Positions 6,487-11,326 of a DNA stretch of 11,326 nt are shown piece by piece (position 1 is the stretch's first letter; every line of letters begins with the position of its first letter). Under the pieces are notes generated by a model. The model worked only from the letters and a program-made list of their open reading frames with translations. It was not told the origin of the DNA and did no database searches. A program made the translations under genes and the position numbers. This DNA comes from Methanobacteriota archaeon (lineage in GTDB: Archaea; Hydrothermarchaeota; Hydrothermarchaeia; Hydrothermarchaeales; JAADFM01). The stretch lies in assembly GCA_013152845.1 (NCBI GenBank), contig JAADFM010000005.1:1-11326 (forward strand), given 5' to 3'.

Positions 6487-8094
6487 ATGTCGACCCAGCT
6501 GACCGGACAGCCTGTTTATATCCTGCAGGAAGGTTCCCAGAGGATTGGGGGCAGGGATGCCCGGAGGATGAATATCATGGCGGCCCGCATCATCGCCGAG
6601 GCCGTAAAGAGCACCATGGGACCCAAGGGCATGGACAAGATGCTGGTGGACTCCAGCGGGAATGTGGTCATCACAAACGACGGGGCCGCCATCCTGAAAG
6701 AGGTGGAGATAAAGCACCCCACCGCCAAGATGATGGTGGAGGTGGCCAAGACCGTGGAGAAGGAGGCCGGGGACGGGACCACCAGTGCCGTGGTCCTGGC
6801 AGGTGAGCTCCTCAAGAGGGCCGAGGAACTCCTGGACCAGGACGTCCACGCCAACGTCATCGCCAGGGGGTACAGGATGGCGGACGCCGAGGCGTCCAGG
6901 ATAATAGACGGCCTGGCAAGGAAGGTGGATGCCGGGGACAGGAAGACCCTCCTGCGTGCCGCCCTGACGGCCCTGAACTCCAAGGCCCCGGGTATCACCG
7001 CCAAGGAGCACATCGCCAGGCTGTGCATGGATGCCGTGCTGGCGGTGGCAGAGGAGACCGACGACGGGCTCAGGGTGGACAAGGCAGACATCAAGGTCCA
7101 GAAGGCCGGGGGGGATTCCACCGGGAAGTCGGAGCTCGTAAAGGGCGTTGTCATCGACAAGGAGAGGGCACACTCCGGGATGCCGGTGAGGGTGAAGAAG
7201 GCCAGGATTGCCCTGCTCAACACCGAGATGAAGGTCAAGAAGACCGAGACCGATGCCAAGATCGACATCACCTCGCCGGAGCAGCTCCAGAGCTTCCTGG
7301 ACTCCGAGGAGGAGGCCTTGAGGAAGATGGTGGAGGACCTGGAGGCCGCGGGGGCCAACTGCCTCTTCTGCCAGAAGGACATGGACGACGTGGTCAAGTA
7401 CTTCCTGGCCAGGAAGGGCATCTTCGCGGTCAAGAGCGTGGACGAGAAGGATATGAAGGTCATGGCCAGGGCAACCGGGGCCAGCATCCTGACCACCACG
7501 TCCGGTATCAGCAGGAAGGACCTGGGCACCGCGGAGCTGGTGGAGGAGAGGAAGGTGGGGGAGGAGGAGTTCGTCTTCATCAGCGGGTGCAGGTCCCCAA
7601 AGGCCGTCACCCTCTTCCTGCGGGGCGGGACCGAGCACGTGGTGGACGAGGTGGAGCGCAGCGTGGACGACGCCATCTCGGTGGTCAGGGACATCGTGGA
7701 GGACGGCAGTATCATCTGCGGCGGCGGTGCCTCGGCCATGGAGATTGCCAAGGGGGTGCGGGAGTTTGCGAACTCGGTCTCTGGCAGGGAGCAGCTGGCG
7801 GTGATAGAGTTCGCCAAGGCCCTGGAGGTCCTGCCCAGGACCCTGGCCGAGAACGCCGGGCTGGACCCGGTGGATGCCCTGATAGCCCTGCGGGCGGCCC
7901 ATGAGAAGGGCAGGGTGAGTGCTGGAATCAACCTGAAGACCGGCAGGGTGGCGGACATGTTCAAGATGGGCATCGTGGAGCCTGCCAGGGTCAGGAGGCA
8001 GACCATCAAGAGCGCAACCGAGGTGGCGGTGATGATACTGCGCATCGACGACGTAATCGCCGCCAAGGGGGCCATGGGAGAAGAAGAGGAGTAA
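6487..8094 (+). CDS. Thermosome subunit (group II chaperonin)
   Basis: 535 residues, close to the family norm. Group II chaperonins form a double-ring cage in the cytosol with a built-in lid and fold clients by ATP hydrolysis. The equatorial domain has MGPKGMDKML (44-53), TNDGA (63-67) and the ATP motif GDGTTSAVVLAGEL (95-108). The apical domain lies roughly at 210-370 with the helical protrusion. The second equatorial half carries CGGGASAMEIAKG and ends TIKSATEVAVMILRIDDVIAAK. The C-terminus is a short acidic GEEEE without the Gly-Met repeats of many homologues, so less chain projects into the cavity. ATG 6487 is set by GGAGGTG eight bases before it. Only one subunit is here; whether the ring is homo- or hetero-oligomeric cannot be told. 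It lies 47 bases behind dnaJ and 7 bases ahead of the CBS gene. Confidence 0.97.
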   Translation: MSTQLTGQPVYILQEGSQRIGGRDARRMNIMAARIIAEAVKSTMGPKGMDKMLVDSSGNVVITNDGAAILKEVEIKHPTAKMMVEVAKTVEKEAGDGTTSAVVLAGELLKRAEELLDQDVHANVIARGYRMADAEASRIIDGLARKVDAGDRKTLLRAALTALNSKAPGITAKEHIARLCMDAVLAVAEETDDGLRVDKADIKVQKAGGDSTGKSELVKGVVIDKERAHSGMPVRVKKARIALLNTEMKVKKTETDAKIDITSPEQLQSFLDSEEEALRKMVEDLEAAGANCLFCQKDMDDVVKYFLARKGIFAVKSVDEKDMKVMARATGASILTTTSGISRKDLGTAELVEERKVGEEEFVFISGCRSPKAVTLFLRGGTEHVVDEVERSVDDAISVVRDIVEDGSIICGGGASAMEIAKGVREFANSVSGREQLAVIEFAKALEVLPRTLAENAGLDPVDALIALRAAHEKGRVSAGINLKTGRVADMFKMGIVEPARVRRQTIKSATEVAVMILRIDDVIAAKGAMGEEEE

Positions 8095-8101
8095 TGGTAA
8101 G

Positions 8102-8536
8102 ATGGAGCCCACAAAGGTAAGGGACGTGATGACCAGGGAGGTCGTCACGGTGGAGAGCGGGACCTCCATCCGGGATGCCGCCCGGGAGATGGAGAGCCAC
8201 GATATCTCCAGCATCGTGGTGGTCCGGGACGGGAAGCCCACCGGTATCGTGACCGAGCGCGACCTGGTCAGGAAGGTCATGCTGGCCGGGCTGCCCCTGG
8301 AAAAAGAGATCGACGAGGTCATGAGCACCCCCCTCATCACCGTGGAACCCGGGACCGAGCTATCGGAGGTCTCCAGGATTATGGCAGAGGCCAATATCCG
8401 GAGGCTGCCGGTCAAGGAGGGTGAGGAGCTGGTGGGTATTGTCACCGCCACGGACGTATTCGAGTTCTCCCCGCGCTGCGAGAGCGAGTTCGTCAAGAGT
8501 ATCAGCCGCCTCGAGGACCTCCTGGGCAGGCTCTGA
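8102..8536 (+). CDS. Protein with two CBS domains
   Basis: 144 residues, made almost wholly of two CBS motifs: about 5-60 (VRDVMTREVVTVESGTSIRDAA to GIVTERDLV) and about 70-127 (VMSTPLITVEPGTELSEVSRIM to GIVTATDVFEF). A pair of CBS motifs forms a Bateman module that typically binds adenine nucleotides (AMP, ATP, SAM or NAD-type ligands) in the cleft, with the Thr/Ser-x-x-Asp of each GIVTxxD contributing to ribose contact (TERD, TATD). No fused enzyme or DNA-binding domain is present; a short C-terminal helix (about 128-144) may dimerise. A GAGGAG stretch at the end of the thermosome gene lies about 11 bases upstream. The 7-base gap makes co-transcription with the thermosome very likely. A role as an energy-state sensor or partner for proteostasis is inference; the ligand and target are unknown. 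Confidence 0.93.
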   Translation: MEPTKVRDVMTREVVTVESGTSIRDAAREMESHDISSIVVVRDGKPTGIVTERDLVRKVMLAGLPLEKEIDEVMSTPLITVEPGTELSEVSRIMAEANIRRLPVKEGEELVGIVTATDVFEFSPRCESEFVKSISRLEDLLGRL

Positions 8537-8539
8537 AGC

Positions 8540-8553
8540 GCCGCCTGTGCGGC
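8540..8553. repeat. Short GC hairpin after the CBS gene
   Basis: GCCGC, loop CTGT, GCGGC: a perfect 5-bp GC stem three bases after the CBS stop codon. No T run follows, so it is not a clear terminator; it could cause a transcription pause or be chance in GC-rich DNA. Confidence 0.25.
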
Positions 8554-8556
8554 CGC

Positions 8557-8568
8557 CGAACATGTTCG
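8557..8568. promoter_or_regulatory. Perfect 12-bp palindrome upstream of the polyferredoxin gene
   Basis: CGAACATGTTCG is its own reverse complement. It lies 39 bases before the GTG start at 8608, just upstream of a weak TATA-like TATTT (8577-8581). The place suits an operator, but no second copy was seen in the window and no binding protein can be named. Confidence 0.35.
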
Positions 8569-8607
8569 CCGCAGGGTATTTCAGCTTGATGGCCTGAATA
8601 TCATGCC

Positions 8608-9585
8608 GTGGAAGTCCAGAGATTTCGCCGGTCCGTCCAGGGCGCCATCGTCCTCGTCCTCCTCTACGAGGGGTGGCGGTTTTCCAGGTTCGTGGCCCAC
8701 TTCAGGGAGGGCGCACCCTATGTCCCCCGCCCCCCGGCGGTGGAGGCCTTCCTGCCCATAAGCGCCCTCGTGGGCCTGAGGAGCTGGACAGGGACCGGGG
8801 TCTTCGACCGGGTGCACCCCGCCGGCCTGGCCATGCTCCTGGCCGCCCTCCTCACCGCCTTTGTCCTCCGCCGGGGCTTCTGCGGCTGGCTGTGCCCGGT
8901 GGGGACCTTCTCGGAGTACCTGGGACGGCTGGGAATCAGGCTGACCGGGCGGAAGATGACGCCGCCAAGGTTCCTGGACTACCCCCTGCGCATGGTCAAG
9001 TTCCTCCTCCTGGCCTTCTTCCTGAAGGCCATATTCCTGGACATGCCCGCCGAGGCGGCCTCGGCCTTCATCAGCGCACCCTACAACAAGGTGGCGGACG
9101 TGAAGATGCTGGACTTCTGGCTCTCCCCCAGCGGCCTGACCCTCCAGGTCACAGGGGGGTTGGTGCTGCTGTCCCTCTTTGTCCAGAACGCCTGGTGCCG
9201 GTACCTCTGTCCCTACGGCGCCCTCCTCATCATCGCCGCCCTGGTCAGCCCATTCAAGCTCAAGCGCGACCGGGAGACCTGCATCGACTGCGGCAAATGC
9301 AACCAGGCCTGCCCCAGTTACATCGACATCCAGGGCAGGTCGGAGGTCTCCTCAACCGAGTGCATCAAGTGCTTCAGGTGCGTTACGGACTGTCCGGTGC
9401 CAGACACCCTCCGCATGGAACCCCTGGGATGGAAGCGCATCTCGGCGGCGGGCTACGGCATCCTCCTCCTGGCCCTCTTCTTCTCGGTCCTCATTGCGGC
9501 CAAGCTCACCGGCCACTGGACGTCTGCGGTGGACTACCGGGAGTACCAGATGCTCATCCCCAGGGCCTGGATGTACACCCATTAG
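8608..9585 (+). CDS. NapH/MauN-like membrane polyferredoxin (4Fe-4S electron transfer protein)
   Basis: 325 residues. About five to six membrane helices (near 10-28, 45-60, 70-88, 130-145, 180-215 and 280-300). Two membrane-boundary motifs of the NapH family, FCGWLCPVG (Cys about 92 and 96) and WCRYLCPYGALL (about 197 and 201). Then a cytosolic pair of 4Fe-4S sites: CIDCGKCNQACP (about 225-236) and CIKCFRCVTDCP (about 252-263), followed by a last helix and a short tail. Relatives pass electrons between cytosolic carriers and membrane redox partners or quinols; the partner here is unknown. The start is GTG 8608, the first start codon after an in-frame TGA at 8587. It has no visible SD, and a TATA-like element about 30 bases upstream allows a leaderless mRNA. 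It is a single gene between the CBS protein and the Lrp-kor operon. NapH itself is not claimed, because no nap genes are present. Confidence 0.88.
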   Translation: MEVQRFRRSVQGAIVLVLLYEGWRFSRFVAHFREGAPYVPRPPAVEAFLPISALVGLRSWTGTGVFDRVHPAGLAMLLAALLTAFVLRRGFCGWLCPVGTFSEYLGRLGIRLTGRKMTPPRFLDYPLRMVKFLLLAFFLKAIFLDMPAEAASAFISAPYNKVADVKMLDFWLSPSGLTLQVTGGLVLLSLFVQNAWCRYLCPYGALLIIAALVSPFKLKRDRETCIDCGKCNQACPSYIDIQGRSEVSSTECIKCFRCVTDCPVPDTLRMEPLGWKRISAAGYGILLLALFFSVLIAAKLTGHWTSAVDYREYQMLIPRAWMYTH

Positions 9586-9592
9586 GGAAATC

Positions 9593-9602
9593 TTTATATA
9601 CT
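9593..9602 (+). promoter_or_regulatory. TATA box of the Lrp-korDA operon
   Basis: TTTATATACT is the best TATA match in the window, 8 bases after the polyferredoxin stop and 62 bases before the regulator ATG. The expected start site is near 9620-9625, inside the first palindromic operator. Confidence 0.7.
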
Positions 9603-9606
9603 TCAA

Positions 9607-9628
9607 AATCTTTACAAACGTAAAGATT
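9607..9628. promoter_or_regulatory. Operator 1: 22-bp perfect inverted repeat at the Lrp-kor start site
   Basis: Nine-base arms AATCTTTAC and GTAAAGATT pair perfectly around the spacer AAAC. It overlaps the expected transcription start. Its core TTTACAAACGTAA (9611-9623) recurs at 9632-9644. A site here would repress transcription, most simply by the Lrp-like protein encoded directly downstream. Confidence 0.65.
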
Positions 9629-9631
9629 AGA

Positions 9632-9644
9632 TTTACAAACGTAA
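9632..9644. promoter_or_regulatory. Operator 2: second copy of the TTTACAAACGTAA site
   Basis: An exact 13-base copy of the core of operator 1, offset by 21 bp (two helical turns), so both sites face the same side of the DNA. Symmetry here is limited to TTAC-AAAC-GTAA. It ends 10 bases before the ATG at 9655. Two same-face sites suit cooperative binding by the dimers or octamers that Lrp/AsnC proteins form. Confidence 0.65.
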
Positions 9645-9654
9645 GGTTCTTGCC

Positions 9655-10116
9655 ATGTTGACGGAGAAACAGCTCGCCATCCTGCGCACCCTCTACCAGG
9701 GCTCCCGCAGCATCAAGGTCCACACCACCAGGCGCCACCAGGAGGAGCTGGCCGAGGAGCTGGGCATCACGCGCCAGGCACTCTCGGCCCACCTGAAGGC
9801 GCTGAAGGAGGCCGGGCTCATCCGCACCGGCAGGGGGTTTGTGGACCTCACGGACCGGGCCCTGAAGGAAATCGGCAAGATGGGTGAGGAGGCCTTCGTG
9901 CTCCTGAAGGTGGAGCCCAACCGCCGGGAGGAGGTCTTCCAGGCATTGAAGGGCCTGCCCCACCAGCGGCTCTACAGGGTCACCGGGGACATAGATATAA
10001 TGGCCGTGGTGGACGTGGAGGCCCTCAACGGGTTCCTCAAAGAGGCCGCAAGGATAAAGGGCATCACATCCACCTCATCCCACGTGGTGGTGGAGATGCA
10101 CCAGGAGGGCGTCTGA
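9655..10116 (+). CDS. Lrp/AsnC-family transcriptional regulator
   Basis: 153 residues. An N-terminal winged helix-turn-helix (about 5-72; recognition region EELGITRQALSAHLKALKEAGLI) is joined to an AsnC/RAM ligand-binding domain (about 78-150; FVLLKVEPNRREEVFQAL, then VTGDIDIMAVVDVE, then TSSHVVVEM). These proteins form dimers and higher rings and usually sense amino acids or related 2-oxo metabolites. ATG 9655 follows AAGG at 9643-9646, only a weak SD; with the promoter at 9593 the leader is about 30 bases. The gene is first in an operon: korD starts one base after its stop, then korA. Tandem palindromes between the TATA box and ATG suggest it represses itself and the kor genes until a ligand binds. 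2-Oxoglutarate, glutamate or another amino acid would be a sensible effector, but this is inference. Confidence 0.92.
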   Translation: MLTEKQLAILRTLYQGSRSIKVHTTRRHQEELAEELGITRQALSAHLKALKEAGLIRTGRGFVDLTDRALKEIGKMGEEAFVLLKVEPNRREEVFQALKGLPHQRLYRVTGDIDIMAVVDVEALNGFLKEAARIKGITSTSSHVVVEMHQEGV

Positions 10117-10117
10117 G

Positions 10118-10378
10118 ATGGCGAAGGTGTCCAGGGTCAGGATAAACGAGGACCGGTGCAAGGGCTGCGACCTCTGCATCGAGTACTGTCCCACTGGTGT
10201 TTTTGAAAAATCAAAAACACCCAATCAGAAGGGCTACTTCCTGCCCCTCGTCACCCACCCCGAGAGATGCACCGACCTGAGGACCCATAAACTCTTAAAT
10301 AGGAACGTGTGCAGATTCTGTGCCAAAATCTGCCCGAGCCAGGCCGTGGAATTCATCGAAGAGGAGGAAGACGACTAG
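10118..10378 (+). CDS. korD: 2-oxoglutarate:ferredoxin oxidoreductase delta subunit (ferredoxin-like)
   Basis: 86 residues, a small 2[4Fe-4S] electron-transfer subunit that carries electrons from the catalytic subunits to external ferredoxin. Cluster I is canonical: CKGCDLCIEYCP (C14, C17, C20, C24), followed by TGVF as in other KorD proteins. Cluster II is altered: C51, then thirteen residues (TDLRTHKLLNRNV), then C65-x2-C68-x3-C72-P. The usual spacing is C-x2-C-x2-C-x3-CP, so about 11 residues seem inserted between the first and second ligand. If C51 is not a ligand the cluster has only three cysteines. The acidic tail EEEEDD is short. ATG 10118 has CAGGAGGG about 8 bases upstream, inside the regulator's last codons. 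The stop touches the korA ATG directly. An AT-rich palindrome lies within the gene (10196-10221). The assignment to Kor rests on the korA-type neighbour; Vor or an unnamed 2-oxoacid enzyme is the alternative. Confidence 0.85.
   Translation: MAKVSRVRINEDRCKGCDLCIEYCPTGVFEKSKTPNQKGYFLPLVTHPERCTDLRTHKLLNRNVCRFCAKICPSQAVEFIEEEEDD
10196..10221. repeat. Perfect 10-bp inverted repeat inside korD
   Basis: Arms GGTGTTTTTG (10196-10205) and CAAAAACACC (10212-10221) pair fully around the loop AAAAAT. In RNA this is a 10-bp stem with a 6-base loop, in a strikingly A/T-rich island within GC-rich coding sequence (residues GVFEKSKTPN). It could act as a pause or processing site between the upstream regulator and the enzyme genes, or be incidental. 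Confidence 0.6.
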
Positions 10379-11326
10379 ATGTCCGAGAAAGGGAACGCTC
10401 ACATGACGGGCACCTTCTTCATGCAGGGCAACATCGCCTGCGCCGAGGGGGCCATCGCCGCCGGATGCAGGTTCTTCGCCGGCTACCCCATCACGCCGTC
10501 CACCGAGGTGGCCGAATGGCTGGCCTCCGAAGGTGGGGGGCACCTATATCCAGATGGAGGACGAAATCGCCTCCATGGCAGCCATCATCGGGGCCTCCTG
10601 GGCGGGCAGGAAGGCCATGACCGCCACCTCTGGTCCCGGATTTTCGCTGATGATGGAGAACATCGGTTTCGCTGCCATGACCGAGACCCCCTGTGTGGTG
10701 GTCAACATCCAGCGGGGCGGGCCCTCCACCGGACAGCCCACCATGGCGGCCCAGGGGGACGTCATGCAGTGCAAGTGGGGCTCCCAGGGGGACTACGAGG
10801 TCATCGCCCTCTCACCCAACTCGGTCCAGGAGATGTTCTCACTCACCGTGGAGTGCTTCAATTTGTCGGAACGCTACCGCGTCCCGACGTTTCTCATGGC
10901 CGACGAGGTGGTAGGCCACATGAGGGAGAAGGTGGTCCTGCCCGGGGAGGTCAAGACCGAGGACAGGCCCCTGGCAGAACCCGGCGAGCTGCCCTACGAC
11001 CCAAAAGGAGGCCTCATCCCAGGTATGCCGGTCTTCGGCCGGGGGCACCGGGTACACATCACCGGCCTCACCCATGACGAGCGCGGTTACCCGGACACCT
11101 CCGACCCGGAAGCCCACAGCCGCCTGGTCACAAGGCTCAACGACAAGATTCGCAAAAACGTGGACGACATCGCCATGGTGGAGGAGTTCTACACCGAGGA
11201 CGCCGATATCATCCTCATCTCCTACGGCGGCACCTCCCGCTCGGTCCTCCAGGCCGTCCTGGAGATGAGGGAAGAGGGCATCAAGGCCGGTTCCCTGCGG
11301 CTCATCACCCTGTGGCCCTTCCCGGA
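10379..11326 (+). CDS. korA: 2-oxoglutarate:ferredoxin oxidoreductase alpha subunit (frameshifted at a G run; 3' partial)
   Basis: This subunit, together with the thiamine-diphosphate beta subunit, converts 2-oxoglutarate and CoA to succinyl-CoA, CO2 and reduced ferredoxin. Frame 2 gives MQGNIACAEGAIAAGCRFFAGYPITPSTEVAEWLA, the KorA N-terminus, up to about 10540. From 10542 frame 3 continues TYIQMEDEIASMAAIIGASW, then TATSGPGFSLMMENIGFA, VNIQRGGPSTGQPT and ADEVVGHM, open to the window end (over 260 codons without a stop). Removing one G from GGGGGG (10535-10540) restores EGGGTYIQMED, as in relatives. An unrepaired frame would end at 11077. The intact downstream part argues for a sequencing slip or a very recent mutation rather than an old pseudogene. 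ATG 10379 follows GAGGAGG by 11 bases and abuts the korD stop; ATG 10403 is a possible alternative. The order D-A suggests that korB and a gamma subunit follow. Confidence 0.88.
10535..10540 (+). other. G6 run at the korA frameshift
   Basis: Six consecutive G between GGT and CAC. With five G the reading is GGT GGG GGC ACC and korA stays in frame. Homopolymers are hotspots for both base-calling errors and polymerase slippage. Confidence 0.7.

Noticed and set aside
7023..7904. 293-codon plus-strand frame inside the thermosome gene
   Set aside because: Arg/Gly/His-rich out-of-frame shadow; the thermosome frame carries all the conserved motifs.
6442..8496. 684-codon antisense frame (and a 532-codon one) opposite the thermosome and CBS genes
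   Set aside because: Same cause: codon bias removes stops on the other strand. No SD, promoter or domain supports them.
8540..8556. GC hairpin and GCGGCCGC after the CBS gene as a terminator
   Set aside because: No T run follows, and such short GC palindromes are expected in this composition; kept only as a low-confidence repeat.
1..11326. Search for CRISPR arrays, tRNA or rRNA genes, transposases and toxin-antitoxin pairs
   Set aside because: No regularly spaced repeats, cloverleaf with conserved T-loop, transposase motifs or paired small genes were seen by eye on either strand.

Overview
The window comes from an archaeon. It encodes a group II chaperonin (thermosome), its genes start behind TATA-type promoter elements, and it carries a ferredoxin-dependent 2-oxoacid oxidoreductase of the archaeal/anaerobe type. 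Shine-Dalgarno (SD) sequences precede most genes. Codons are strongly G/C-ending with much AGG arginine. This fits a GC-rich euryarchaeal lineage in the broad sense, but I cannot place it further. The complete Hsp70 set (GrpE, DnaK, DnaJ) is what mesophilic to moderately thermophilic archaea generally carry, and it is absent from many hyperthermophiles.

Layout. (1) Positions 1-1621: the 3' part of a large, sequon-rich cell-surface protein with a concanavalin/LamG-like module. It appears frameshifted near 1505-1530 and cut off inside its next domain. (2) Positions 2242-1655, minus strand: a small secreted protein of unknown function with a C-terminal membrane anchor. (3) 2396-2746: a single-domain CheY-like response regulator. 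(4) 2851-8536: a proteostasis cluster, grpE-dnaK-dnaJ, then the thermosome gene with its own promoter, then a two-CBS-domain protein 7 bp behind it. (5) 8608-9585: a membrane-bound NapH-like polyferredoxin. (6) 9655 to the window end: an Lrp/AsnC-type regulator heading an operon with korD and korA (2-oxoglutarate-type ferredoxin oxidoreductase). korA has a one-base frameshift in a run of six G and runs off the window.

How the parts relate. GrpE, DnaK and DnaJ form one chaperone cycle that binds unfolded chains, and the thermosome encloses clients for folding. The two promoters of the cluster share the same layout: a TATA box, then CTAAC starting nine bases after the first TATA base, then a 5-6 base spacer and GTT. 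These half-sites resemble the heat-shock operator I recall for Archaeoglobus fulgidus HSR1 (CTAAC-N5-GTTAG). I infer joint heat-shock repression of both systems, and this is the most interesting signal here. The Lrp-like gene has two copies of a palindromic site, 21 bp apart, between its TATA box and start codon, which points to autoregulation of the regulator-kor operon. The NapH-like protein just upstream could connect reduced ferredoxin to the membrane, but that is context only.

No RNA gene, CRISPR array, insertion sequence or replication origin was recognised. No gene-free stretch exceeds 300 bases.
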